NCBI RefSeq assembly: GCF_009711125.1
Contig: NZ_WMIB01000017.1
Span: 22,777 to 86,776, forward strand
Source: Metabacillus mangrovi
GTDB lineage: Bacteria > Bacillota > Bacilli > Bacillales > Bacillaceae
Length of the DNA stretch: 64,000 nt
Reading direction: 5' to 3'
In this document: piece after piece, positions 36,183-44,727 of the stretch
Position numbering within the stretch: the first letter of the stretch is position 1
Layout of the letters: the number at the start of each line of letters is the position of its first letter
Notes under the pieces: model-generated
Told to the model about the DNA's origin: nothing
The model's database searches: none
Seen by the model: only the letters and a program-made list of their open reading frames with translations
Made by a program: the position numbers and the translations under genes

Positions 36183-37256
36183 TCAATTCACCTGTCTCCT
36201 CACTTCACGGCTTTTGAAAACCCAATCCCGTTGAATGACGTAACTTATCAGAAACAAGATGGAATCCATTATAATTTTTATGACGACCTCTCCTCCGCCG
36301 ATGAGCTGATAAAACCCATTCACCAGGAGAGCCGAAGTAATCATTTGAATGACGCTCAATATGTAATATTTCATCATCGTATTCTTTGATTTAGATTTGA
36401 AAACCACATTTTTATTTAAAGCATAATTAAATAATGACGAAAGAATCCTGGCTGATACTGTAGCAATTAAGATAAACTGTGCCGGAAATACATCTCGGAA
36501 CAGGAGCGAGAAAACAGAAAACAAAAGGATATCTACACCAAAGGACAAAAGGGACGAAGAAATGAATTTAAAAAACACGGAATAGATCTTAATAGAGTCG
36601 ATAATGGGATTAAAATGAGAAGAGTCGTTGTCATCAATATAGATCGTCTCAATTGGAACCTCTTCGATTTTCCGCTGGTCATTTTTGCATTCCAGCAGCA
36701 TGTTCATCTCGTATTCGTACCGTTCTCCCTTTACATGAAGAAGAGGCTTTATCATAGTGAAAGGAATTCCTCTTAATCCCGTTTGTGTATCCGAAATCCT
36801 CACTCCGACAGCGTATCTTACAATCAGTTTCGTTAAGTTGTTTCCAAACCGGCTTCGGGCAGGAATTCCTTTTTCAGTAAAATCCCGCACTCCAAGAATT
36901 AAACTCTCTGGAGATTGTTTCATTTTTTCCGCTATTTTCAGCATGTCTTTCACAGCATGCTGGCCATCTGCATCTGCCGTGATCACTCTGAGGTCCGTTG
37001 AAAAATTTATTCCTATGTAATCCAGCCCTGTTTTAAGGGCCCTGCCTTTTCCTTGATTGACAGAATGGGAAAGAACAGCCACTTGGGGCTGCTGTGCCAG
37101 TGTATCAAAAATAGGGAGTGTCTCTTCTTTACTTCCATCATTTATGACAATAATATCGGAAAACCCGGCTGCAACAGTCTCTTCGATTAAGCTGATAAGT
37201 TGATGATTAGGGTTGTAAGCCGGGATCAACAATACTGTTTTTTCCTGAATATCCAC
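36183..37256 (-). CDS. GT2 glycosyltransferase fused to GtrA-type flippase domain
   Basis: Protein of 357 aa. Residues 1-235 are a GT-A family 2 glycosyltransferase (VLLIPAYNPN, IIVINDGSKEE, nucleotide-metal motif ITADADGQH, GVRDFTEKGIPARSRFGN, QTGLRGIPF) of the polyprenyl-phosphate sugar synthase type. Residues 235-357 contain four membrane spans with the GtrA signature regions (SFGVDILLFSVFSL, ARILSSLFNYALNKNVVFKS, ILFLISYVIQRDWVFKSREV). The enzyme should load a sugar on undecaprenyl phosphate, and the fused GtrA part should help move it across the membrane. GTG 37256 is chosen for AGGAGGGG upstream. Confidence 0.85.
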   Translation of the reverse strand: MDIQEKTVLLIPAYNPNHQLISLIEETVAAGFSDIIVINDGSKEETLPIFDTLAQQPQVAVLSHSVNQGKGRALKTGLDYIGINFSTDLRVITADADGQHAVKDMLKIAEKMKQSPESLILGVRDFTEKGIPARSRFGNNLTKLIVRYAVGVRISDTQTGLRGIPFTMIKPLLHVKGERYEYEMNMLLECKNDQRKIEEVPIETIYIDDNDSSHFNPIIDSIKIYSVFFKFISSSLLSFGVDILLFSVFSLLFRDVFPAQFILIATVSARILSSLFNYALNKNVVFKSKSKNTMMKYYILSVIQMITSALLVNGFYQLIGGGEVVIKIIMDSILFLISYVIQRDWVFKSREVRRQVN

Positions 37257-37396
37257 TGCACCCCTCCTAATGAAAAAGTGAAGAATAAGCGCACATGTAT
37301 AGGCATGCACAATATGAATTCTTCCCATTCTTATTAAGGGTAAACGTGGATATTATTGCCTTATCACCTTGGCCGACGGCTTCTTCCGCGACTGGG

Positions 37397-40300
37397 TCAG
37401 TCCAACAGATGCATGAGGTCCTCTCTTGTCAGCAGAGCATCGGATTTATAATCAATAAGTTCCTTAATAAGCAGCCGTTTCCTGTTCAGCAGCTCATTCA
37501 TTTTCTCTTCAATCGTTCCCCGGGAAATAAGTTTAATGACCTGTACCTGGCTGGTTTGGCCCATCCGGTGGGCGCGGTCTGCTGCCTGTTCTTCGACGGC
37601 GGGGTTCCACCATGAGTCGTAATGGATGACGGTATCCGCTCCGGTCAAGTTCAGACCGGTTCCTCCAGCTTTTAAAGAGATGAGAAAATGGCTGTTTTCC
37701 CCGGCATTGAAGCGGCTGCACAATTCCACCCGTTCTTCAAGCGGCGTCTGACCGTCCAGGTAGAAGAACGGCACTCCATTCTGTGCCAGTTCGCGGCCGA
37801 TCAAATCCAGCATTTGTGTAAACTGTGAGAAGATCAGAACTCTTCTGCCCGACAGCCTGGCTTCCTCCAGAATCTTCAGCAGCAGGGCAAATTTACCCGA
37901 GCCGCCTTTGTAGTCATCGATAAAAAGGGCCGGATGGCAGCAAATCTGCCGCAGTCTTGTGATCCCGGCAAGAATCCGGATCCGCTGGTTTGGGAATGTA
38001 TCCTTGTCGAGATGCTTCAGCGCATCATGGCGGAGCTTGGCAAGGAAGGCACCGTACAGCTTTTTTTGTTCCGGCAGGAGATCGGCTGTTTCGATGGATT
38101 CCATTTTTTCCGGCAGCTCGCTCAGGACATCCTCTTTGATCCTCCTCAGCAGGAAGGGCCGGATCCGCCTTGCAATTTGCTTGCGGGTCAGCTTGCTGTA
38201 TTCCTTGATTCCCATGAATAGCTCCGGGAAGACCGCATGGAAAATCGACCAGAGCTCCTCCTGCGAATTTTCAACAGGGGTTCCCGTTAGCGCAAACCGG
38301 TGATCCGCCTTTATCTTTTTCACAGCCCGTGCTGTTTGGGTCACAGGGTTCTTAAATGCTTGTGCTTCATCAAAAAAGACGGTATGAAACAGCTTTTTCT
38401 CAAATGAATGAATGTCCTTGCGAAGAATCGTGTAGGAAGCAATGAGAACCTGTGCATCCTGGTCAAAGAGCTTCAGCCGGTCTGCACGGCTTCCGCTCAT
38501 GACTGAAACCTTAAGCTCCGGGGCGAACTTTTCAAACTCGTTCCTCCAGTTGTATACGAGGGAGGACGGACAGACTACCAGGACCGGTCTCCCGTTTTTT
38601 TGCATCTCAGGAAGGATGGAGCAAATAAACGCGATGCTCTGCAGCGTTTTTCCAAGTCCCATATCATCTGCAAGGATCCCGCCAACGCCCATCTCAGCGA
38701 GTGCTTTCAGCCAGCGGAAGCCTTTCTTCTGGTATTCCTTCAAAACCGGGTCCAAGCGGTCCGGAACCAGATACTTGTTTTCATCAGGATTCAGGATTCG
38801 GTCCATCATCCTGTGAAAAGAAGCGTGCAGCTCTGCCGGATTCGACCCTTCTAATGCGTCAAGAAGCTTCATTCCTTCAAGCATCGGCACATCCAATATC
38901 TGATCCCAGTCTTCTTCCTGCACAGGAGCAGCTTCGAGAAACCGCCGGATTTCCTCATACTCCCGTTTTTCAAGGGATAAAAGCGCACCGCTTTTCAGGC
39001 GGTAGTATTTCTTCTTCTCCTTGATCGCCAGCAGCACCTCGCGGATTTGTTTTTCAGGGATATCATCAAGCTCAAATTTGAATTCAAGCCAGTTGGTCCG
39101 CTCTTTTTTCGCCTGCACCTTTATTCTCGGCGGAGCCGGTTCCCTCACAATCCGGGTGCGAATAGCGGTCGTTGCATGCACCTGTACAAGCTTTTCAAGC
39201 TTCGGAAGCACATGGTATAGAAATTCGTATTCGAGCAGCTCGTTCTGCAGGAAATACCCGCCGTCCGTTTTCGCAAACGAACTCTCCTCCATCATTTTCA
39301 GGATGATATCCTCTTTTTCTGAATCACGGATCACCCTTTTCAACGCCAGGACTTCTTTTTCATCCAGCGGATTGAATGTGATACTCCCATATTGAAATTC
39401 GAGTCCCGCAAGCAGGCGCTGCTTCAGCCGGTCCAGATAGAGCCTTGCCTTCAGCGGGGTGTCTGCCATCTTTTTGGATAACGTATCCGATACATGAACG
39501 CGGCCGAGTTTTTGAAGGCCGGGGACGACTTTTTGAAGGTAAACGCGGATCTGATCCGGAGGGATCGGGACTGATTTGCTCCCCGCTGAATCCGTAACCC
39601 GCTTGATCTCCGCAAGGCGGGCGTAATCCAACGTGCTGAGCGGGTAGAAGACTCCATCAGCAAGTACCGTCTCGAAAGACGCAAGCATCACGAGTTGCTT
39701 TAAGCCGTCGGTTCTCAGCCGGTACCCCCTGTCTTCTTCATACAAATCAAACTGCAGCGGCAGCTTGTCTTTGGATTGAAGCACCCCGTCATAGGCGCGA
39801 TTCCCTGCTTCCACTGATACAAGCGGGGCCTTTTTTAATAACGGAAGGACCTGATTCCAGACTTCCGGCTGCAGGATGAGCTCTTCCCCTTCATCATAGC
39901 GGGAGTGTTCCGCAAGCGCTGCGAATACGGCATCCGTCTCGCGAGCAAAACAGAAGCGGCCGGTATCAAACAGGAAGGAAGAAAACGGATAGGCCTCCCG
40001 CTGTTTTATATGCTTTAAAAATTCTCCGATTCTCTCGACCGCTTCACCATGGACCGTCATTTTCAGAGCCATCCGGTTATCCCCGGTACCGATCTGAACC
40101 GGTTTCAGGGTGAAAGCCGCCTGAAGCACTTCTCTTTTTTCAAAATAATGCTGCTCACCAGTGGAGAGAACCGGCTGATCGTCAAAAGCCGTAAGCAGAC
40201 CGGCCGCATATCCATAATCCGGCTCTTCAGCAGGCTTCCTCTTCCGGTCAGGAAAGGTACCGTTTTTTTGATACTCATGAATCGACAGCAGGACAGCTGC

Positions 40301-40546
40301 AACATGCTGGCACTCCTGCTTAAAGGAAACAAGCTTCGGACAGCTGCATGCGGTCTGGAAGCTGCCACCCGGTCCATCCTGAATGGAAACCTCAAAAACC
40401 TCCGTGCTATGCACCTCGGCCCGGCAGCTGTCCTCAAGGTATTCGATAAACTTCACTTTATTTGAACGGCGCAGCGCATCTCCACTCCGCACCGAGACTT
40501 TGCCGCACAGCTGCTCAATCGTTTTTTTGCTTACATGTCTATTCAA
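37397..40546 (-). CDS. SWIM zinc-finger SNF2-family helicase (YwqA-like)
   Basis: DNA-stimulated ATPase of 1049 aa of the bacterial SNF2 group. Near residue 68 a SWIM zinc finger (CSC-x9-CQH) is present; residues 100-560 form a large N-terminal region with a helicase-associated domain (WLEFKFELDDIPEKQIREVLLAI). The motor occupies about 600-1049: DDMGLGKTLQSIAFI (Walker A), VVCPSSLVYNW, FFDEAQAFKNP (motif II, DEAQ), ALTGTPVENS, then FSQFTQMLD, LDGQTP, ISLKAGGTGLNLTGADTVIHYDSWWNPAVEEQAADRAHRMGQ. It may remodel protein-DNA complexes or assist transcription recycling as RapA does; this is by family. TTG start with GAGGAG 9 nt upstream. Confidence 0.9.
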   Translation of the reverse strand: MNRHVSKKTIEQLCGKVSVRSGDALRRSNKVKFIEYLEDSCRAEVHSTEVFEVSIQDGPGGSFQTACSCPKLVSFKQECQHVAAVLLSIHEYQKNGTFPDRKRKPAEEPDYGYAAGLLTAFDDQPVLSTGEQHYFEKREVLQAAFTLKPVQIGTGDNRMALKMTVHGEAVERIGEFLKHIKQREAYPFSSFLFDTGRFCFARETDAVFAALAEHSRYDEGEELILQPEVWNQVLPLLKKAPLVSVEAGNRAYDGVLQSKDKLPLQFDLYEEDRGYRLRTDGLKQLVMLASFETVLADGVFYPLSTLDYARLAEIKRVTDSAGSKSVPIPPDQIRVYLQKVVPGLQKLGRVHVSDTLSKKMADTPLKARLYLDRLKQRLLAGLEFQYGSITFNPLDEKEVLALKRVIRDSEKEDIILKMMEESSFAKTDGGYFLQNELLEYEFLYHVLPKLEKLVQVHATTAIRTRIVREPAPPRIKVQAKKERTNWLEFKFELDDIPEKQIREVLLAIKEKKKYYRLKSGALLSLEKREYEEIRRFLEAAPVQEEDWDQILDVPMLEGMKLLDALEGSNPAELHASFHRMMDRILNPDENKYLVPDRLDPVLKEYQKKGFRWLKALAEMGVGGILADDMGLGKTLQSIAFICSILPEMQKNGRPVLVVCPSSLVYNWRNEFEKFAPELKVSVMSGSRADRLKLFDQDAQVLIASYTILRKDIHSFEKKLFHTVFFDEAQAFKNPVTQTARAVKKIKADHRFALTGTPVENSQEELWSIFHAVFPELFMGIKEYSKLTRKQIARRIRPFLLRRIKEDVLSELPEKMESIETADLLPEQKKLYGAFLAKLRHDALKHLDKDTFPNQRIRILAGITRLRQICCHPALFIDDYKGGSGKFALLLKILEEARLSGRRVLIFSQFTQMLDLIGRELAQNGVPFFYLDGQTPLEERVELCSRFNAGENSHFLISLKAGGTGLNLTGADTVIHYDSWWNPAVEEQAADRAHRMGQTSQVQVIKLISRGTIEEKMNELLNRKRLLIKELIDYKSDALLTREDLMHLLD

Positions 40547-40650
40547 AGCAAGAAACTCCTCATCCGATTTTTCATGTTGAGTAAATTATACGTTTCTATT
40601 GAAGAAGGTGCAAAGCCATGCAACCTGCAGGTTCCGTCTTTTCCCTATAA

Positions 40651-40678
40651 AAGAAAGACTCCTTCAAAAGGAGTCTTG
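40651..40678 (-). terminator. terminator of small membrane protein gene
   Basis: 10-bp stem AAGACTCCTT / AAGGAGTCTT, then TTCTTTT on the minus strand. Confidence 0.8.
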
Positions 40679-40698
40679 TCAGCCTTCGTATTGTTCGA

Positions 40699-40899
40699 TC
40701 ACTTTGAAAATCTGTCCAACTTCCTGAACCAATGCTTGTTAACAAGAAACAATACGACACCGATCAAGCCCCCCGTGACGATTGAACCTGCAAGAACCGT
40801 TACAATTTCCATTGGTCCAAAAGGTCTCATCAGCTGTGCAAATGAAACGGCCATCACTAAACCTATCGGAACAATAAAAAACAGAATATTCTTACTCAT
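40699..40899 (-). CDS. small two-span membrane protein
   Basis: Hydrophobic peptide of 66 aa with two spans (NILFFIVPIGLVMAVSFAQL and VTVLAGSIVTGGLIGVVLFLV) and a basic C-terminus (NKHWFRKLDRFSK). ATG preceded by AGGCGGAG; own terminator. No family recognised; the glycine-rich second span could allow helix packing. Confidence 0.65.
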   Translation of the reverse strand: MSKNILFFIVPIGLVMAVSFAQLMRPFGPMEIVTVLAGSIVTGGLIGVVLFLVNKHWFRKLDRFSK

Positions 40900-41012
40900 T
40901 TAATTCTCCGCCTCTCAAGAGCTTTCAGGTAATCCAATAACATTCTATTCGCTCAAACCCTGCCTATTTCCTGTCTAAATAGACGGATACAGCATCAATA
41001 CAGCTCTAAAAA

Positions 41013-41038
41013 GTAAAGCGCTTGCAAAATCATATAAT
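41013..41038 (+). promoter_or_regulatory. gntR promoter with CcpA cre-like site
   Basis: A TATAAT at 41033-41038 is the likely -10 of gntR. Positions 41013-41026 match the cre consensus TGWAARCGYTWNCW at 12 of 14 positions (mismatches in the first two) and overlap the -35 region, which would allow glucose repression by CcpA. Confidence 0.6.
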
Positions 41039-41046
41039 CCTGTTAA

Positions 41047-41067
41047 ACTTGTATACAAGTATACTTG
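41047..41067. promoter_or_regulatory. GntR operator, two overlapping palindromes
   Basis: CTTGTATACAAG (41048-41059) and CAAGTATACTTG (41056-41067) are perfect 12-bp palindromes sharing CAAG. The first matches the B. subtilis GntR target ACTTGTATACAAGT as I recall it. The site begins about at the transcription start, 20 bp before gntR, so autorepression relieved by gluconate is expected. Confidence 0.8.
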
Positions 41068-41087
41068 AATATTAGGAAGGTTGGATA

Positions 41088-41819
41088 ATGGCTAAACACA
41101 TTGAGTCCATGTACCCTGAAAAATGGCTGTCACGCGCATCGGCTGGGGAAAAGATCGCTTGTGAGCTGAGAATTTCCATTGTTTCAGGATTAATTGAAAA
41201 CGGTACCATCCTGTCGGAAAACAAGATTGCTGCTGATTTTTCCGTGAGCCGCTCGCCTGTAAGGGAAGCGCTGAAGATTCTGGGCTCGGAGAACATGGTT
41301 CGGCTCGAGAGAATGGGCGCTGTGGTGAACGGCGTAACAGACCGTCACATTGAAGAGATTTATGATGTACGCCTCATGATTGAGTCATTTGTATTTGAAA
41401 GGCTTAGTAAAGCCGACACCGTCCCCCTCTCAAATGAACTGGAAAAAATCTTTGAGATGATGAAGGTTGCCATTAAATACGGGGATGCAGATGAGTTTTC
41501 TTTTCAGGACATTCTGTTCCATGAAACCATCATCAAGGCAATCGATCATTCCTACATCCTGATGATCTGGAATAATCTGAAGCCGGTGATGGAGAGCCTG
41601 ATCCTGCTGTCAATGCGGGTCCGTTTTAAGGAAAAGTACGAAGATTTTGCCCGGGTCCTGGCTAATCATGAGCTTTACATCGAGGCGATCCGAACAAAGG
41701 ACCGGGATTTGATGATTCAATCGCTTCATCAGAACTTTGATGATGTCCAAGGGAAGGTTGAAGACCTTTGGATGTCTCAGCGCCTCCTCACAAAAGGGGC
41801 AAAGAAAGACGAAAGCTAA
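41088..41819 (+). CDS. gntR: GntR, gluconate-responsive repressor
   Basis: GntR-family (FadR subfamily) regulator of 243 aa, the length of B. subtilis GntR. N-terminal winged helix: GEKIACELRISIVSGLIENGTILSENKIAADFSVSRSPVREALKILGSENMV; C-terminal all-helical FCD ligand-binding domain from about residue 85 with metal-site His/Asp candidates. It probably represses itself and gntP from the operator at 41047-41067 until gluconate binds. ATG 41088 with AGGAAGG upstream. The gluconate kinase (gntK) and 6-phosphogluconate dehydrogenase (gntZ) genes that flank gntP in B. subtilis are absent. Confidence 0.9.
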   Translation: MAKHIESMYPEKWLSRASAGEKIACELRISIVSGLIENGTILSENKIAADFSVSRSPVREALKILGSENMVRLERMGAVVNGVTDRHIEEIYDVRLMIESFVFERLSKADTVPLSNELEKIFEMMKVAIKYGDADEFSFQDILFHETIIKAIDHSYILMIWNNLKPVMESLILLSMRVRFKEKYEDFARVLANHELYIEAIRTKDRDLMIQSLHQNFDDVQGKVEDLWMSQRLLTKGAKKDES

Positions 41820-41861
41820 ACAGCTTCCGCACCAGTTACTACATTTGAAGGAGAGATGAAC

Positions 41862-43208
41862 ATGCCATTAGTGATTGTTGCAGCCGGAATACTCGTATTG
41901 CTGCTTTTGATTATGGGATTGAAGCTGAATACGTTTGTTTCCCTTTTGATTGTATCGTTTCTTGTCGCATTAGCCCTTGGAATGCCGCTTGAGGACATCG
42001 TAAAGACGATTGAAACCGGAATCGGCGGAACGCTCGGGCATCTGGCTCTGATTTTCGGCCTCGGGGCGATGCTCGGGAAGCTGATTGCCGATGCAGGCGG
42101 AGCCCAGCGCATTGCCATGACGCTTGTAGAAAAATTTGGCCAGAAGAATATCCAATGGGCGATTGTTGCATCCTCTTTCATCATCGGAGTGGCCCTGTTT
42201 TTTGAAGTAGGGCTTGTTCTTTTAATCCCAATCGTTTTTGCAATTTCGAGAGAATTGAAGATTTCCATCCTGTTCCTCGGTATTCCGATGGCCGCTGCGC
42301 TTTCCGTTACCCACGGATTCCTGCCGCCCCATCCGGGACCAACAGTAATTGCCGGGGAGTATGGCGCGAACCTCGGGGAAGTTCTGCTGTATGGGTTTAT
42401 TATCGCCATTCCGACCGTCATCATCGCGGGTCCGGTCTTTACGAAGATTGCCATGAAAATTGTACCGGCATCTTTCAAAAAAAGCGGAAGCATCGCTTCA
42501 CTCGGCGAACAGAAGCAGTTTAAGCTTGAGGATACTCCAGGCTTTGGCATCAGTGTTTTAACAGCGATGCTGCCGGTCATCTTAATGTCGATTGCCACCA
42601 TTATCAAACTGACGCAGGAGACGATGGGCATTGAGCCGAATGCGGTTCTCGCAGCTGTTCAATTTATTGGAGACGCATCCATTGCCATCCTCATTTCATT
42701 GCTGGTTGCCGTTTATACAATGGGAATCGCCAGAAAGATTCCGATTCAGACGGTAATGGATTCGTGTACGGCAGCTATTACCCAGATCGGGATGATGCTT
42801 CTGATTATCGGAGGCGGCGGTGCTTTTAAGCAGGTATTGATTGACGGCGGTGTTGGAGATTACGTAGCGAAGCTGTTTGAAGGCTCTTCCATGTCACCGA
42901 TCCTTCTTGCCTGGATCATTGCAGCCATTCTCAGGATCTCTCTTGGCTCCGCAACCGTTGCAGCTTTAACAACAGCCGGGCTGGTTATCCCGCTCCTCGG
43001 CCAGACAGATGTAAACCTTGCGCTTGTCGTTCTATCCACCGGTGCCGGAAGCTTAATCGCCTCGCACGTAAACGATGCCGGCTTCTGGATGTTCAAGGAA
43101 TACTTCGGATTAACCATGAAAGAGACCTTTGCAACCTGGACCCTGCTTGAAACGATTATTTCAGTAGCAGGGCTTGGATTCATCTTGCTTTTAAGTCTCG
43201 TAGTTTAA
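41862..43208 (+). CDS. gntP: GntP, gluconate:H+ symporter
   Basis: Permease of 448 aa (same length as B. subtilis GntP) with 12-14 spans of the GntP family. Signature regions: [74 protein letters not shown] and [16 protein letters not shown]. It should import gluconate or a related sugar acid by proton symport. ATG 41862 is preferred to 41856 since GAAGGAGAG ends right at the latter. Co-transcribed with gntR (42 bp gap). A terminator follows. Confidence 0.92.
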   Translation: MPLVIVAAGILVLLLLIMGLKLNTFVSLLIVSFLVALALGMPLEDIVKTIETGIGGTLGHLALIFGLGAMLGKLIADAGGAQRIAMTLVEKFGQKNIQWAIVASSFIIGVALFFEVGLVLLIPIVFAISRELKISILFLGIPMAAALSVTHGFLPPHPGPTVIAGEYGANLGEVLLYGFIIAIPTVIIAGPVFTKIAMKIVPASFKKSGSIASLGEQKQFKLEDTPGFGISVLTAMLPVILMSIATIIKLTQETMGIEPNAVLAAVQFIGDASIAILISLLVAVYTMGIARKIPIQTVMDSCTAAITQIGMMLLIIGGGGAFKQVLIDGGVGDYVAKLFEGSSMSPILLAWIIAAILRISLGSATVAALTTAGLVIPLLGQTDVNLALVVLSTGAGSLIASHVNDAGFWMFKEYFGLTMKETFATWTLLETIISVAGLGFILLLSLVV

Positions 43209-43221
43209 AAACATTAAGAAA

Positions 43222-43250
43222 GAAAGCAGACTATTTCTGCTTTCTTTTCT
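43222..43250 (+). terminator. terminator of gntRP
   Basis: 9-bp stem GAAAGCAGA / TCTGCTTTC with a 5-nt loop, followed by TTTTCTTT. It overlaps the 3' end of the small minus-strand gene. Confidence 0.85.
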
Positions 43251-43401
43251 TTATTATGGGGGTGATCATGTACACAAAGATAACGAAGAGGTTTAATCCA
43301 ATCGTTTCTATTAGCGTATAGTTCCCCATCAGAAGAGTGAAAACCCAAACAAATATACTCAAACCAGCTATTTTTAAATAGTCATTCATCCCGAGTTTCA
43401 C
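43231..43401 (-). CDS. 56-aa two-span membrane peptide
   Basis: Found by reading the gap after gntP. A GTG start (43401) with AAAGGTGGG 6 nt upstream opens a 56-residue frame with two hydrophobic helices (LKIAGLSIFVWVFTLLMGNY and TIGLNLFVIFVYMITPII) and a basic tail KKRKQK, ending at TAG 43231 in the gntP terminator loop. Good ribosome-binding site, sharp hydrophobic pattern and the terminator at its end make it credible. No family recognised. Convergent with gntP. Confidence 0.65.
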   Translation of the reverse strand: MKLGMNDYLKIAGLSIFVWVFTLLMGNYTLIETIGLNLFVIFVYMITPIIKKRKQK

Positions 43402-43558
43402 TTTTACCCACCTTTAGTTATGGTTCATTTACTGTGTCACCTAAGACACGTGTTCTAGATTACTGCCCAAACAGGCCATTCTCTTTTTTATTGTCCCAAT
43501 CGACCCAATCACTCTTTTTTCGCTTGAAAGAAAGACAAAACAAGTCAAAAACACCCCG

Positions 43559-43587
43559 TTGTGAAGTTTGGTTTCCGGTTCTATACT
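43559..43587 (+). promoter_or_regulatory. sigma-A promoter of small secreted protein
   Basis: TTGTGA (43559-43564), 17 bp, TATACT (43582-43587), about 42 bp before the ATG at 43629. Confidence 0.7.
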
Positions 43588-43628
43588 TAAGTTGTAAGAA
43601 AATTCTTTACAAAAACGGGGGACGTGAA

Positions 43629-44006
43629 ATGAAACGATTATCAGGCGCATTTGCCTTTCTATTAACATTAAGCGGTTTACTTGCAGGCATGGCTGGACAA
43701 GCCCGTGCCGCTGTTGAATCATATATGACTGCCTTACCGATTAAGAGTCTCTTTGCTGCCAATATCTTCGAGAAGGCTGCTGCCGTAATGGGAAATCTTC
43801 AGAAGGAAAAGCGAGAGGCCGTGTTGTTAAAGGAAGGCCGATCAGAATTTGTGTTTGCATATGGCCCAATTGAGATTTTCGGTATGAAAGAGCAAATTCA
43901 TTCCGCTGCAGCAGTTGGAAATGACATTAGAGATGGCCCGTTCATGAAGGCTGCAGTGAAAGGAGCAAGCCAGAAGATTGCCTTTCCATATCTTGATACA
44001 TCTTGA
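43629..44006 (+). CDS. small secreted protein, unknown function
   Basis: Exported protein of 125 aa: signal peptide MKRLSGAFAFLLTLSGLLAGMAGQARA followed by a mature part of about 98 aa without Cys. Recognisable only as hypothetical; the mature half contains MGNLQKEKREAVLLKEGRSEFVFAYGPIEIFG. ATG 43629 has GGGGGACGTGA upstream and a well-formed promoter at 43559. The C-terminus runs into a stretch that on the opposite strand looks like a decayed gene, so the last 15-20 residues could be non-native. Confidence 0.65.
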   Translation: MKRLSGAFAFLLTLSGLLAGMAGQARAAVESYMTALPIKSLFAANIFEKAAAVMGNLQKEKREAVLLKEGRSEFVFAYGPIEIFGMKEQIHSAAAVGNDIRDGPFMKAAVKGASQKIAFPYLDTS

Positions 44007-44620
44007 TTTTACTAGAAAATAGAAAATCCTTCCACCTATTTTCGGACGCAATTCTTGTAAGGGCTGCCCAGTCCTCACTTTCCCTGTACTTGGCCGCAGA
44101 GGCAAGCAGAGAGTCGTGGAGCAGCCCCGCCATCGGCATTGGCTTTTGCCGCTTAAGCACCATTCATTCCGTGGACGCAGTCTGCCAGACCGAGGCCTAG
44201 CTGGAACACTCCTTTTTTGCTGTTCTCTTCCCATAGCCGTTTTAAATCGTGCAGTTGAAGAGCGCTGCACTGTAAACCTCCTCCTCTTTGTCCGGTTCCA
44301 TGCCGGCTTAAGCTTAGCTGAGGACTCCAGCGACACGGACCAAAGCCTCCATCCCGCCGTTTCTCTCCCATTCCTTCCTCTCCAAGCACCAGATCCTACT
44401 GTGCTCATCCAGCAAAACAATTCTGTTTTCTTCAGGTCAGCCCTGCGCCCTGATCCTATTTTTTCCTCTTCTGTACTCCAGCTGCAACTTCACCTTAAAC
44501 TCCGCCTTTACTGGATTTTTCAGCTCGGTTCCTCCGTGCTCTCCTGTCCGATATCCTTCCTCTCTTAAAGAAAACCAGTAATAGAACGGTAAGCAGCCTG
44601 GTTTTGTTTATCACTGGATT
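44007..44620 (-). pseudogene. possible decayed gene, unidentified
   Basis: About 600 bp without an intact gene. On the minus strand three frames each give protein-like pieces that would read in order if frameshifts were repaired: one around 44300-44430 (RIVLLDEHSRIWCLERKEWERNGG when split in words: RIVLLDEHSRIW, CLERKEWERNGG), one at 44165-44240 (DLKRLWEENSKKGVFQLG, LGLADCVHGMN) and one at 43990-44160 (LLHDSLLASAAKYRESEDW, AALTRIASENRWKDFLFS). No piece has a good start. I do not recognise the family. The plus-strand frames here are shadows. Confidence 0.35.
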
Positions 44621-44727
44621 ATTTGGGTATTAAAGGAATATTAAAGTGCAGAAATCCTCTTGTTCCAATTAGGTCTTTGGAAGGTTTTCCTGTTTTGAAT
44701 TCATTAAGAATGAGAGGTTGGACGGGT

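Noticed and set aside
43842..44420. 192-aa minus-strand frame
   Set aside because: Arg/Trp-rich composition, no start context, overlaps the secreted protein gene; better explained as part of a decayed region.
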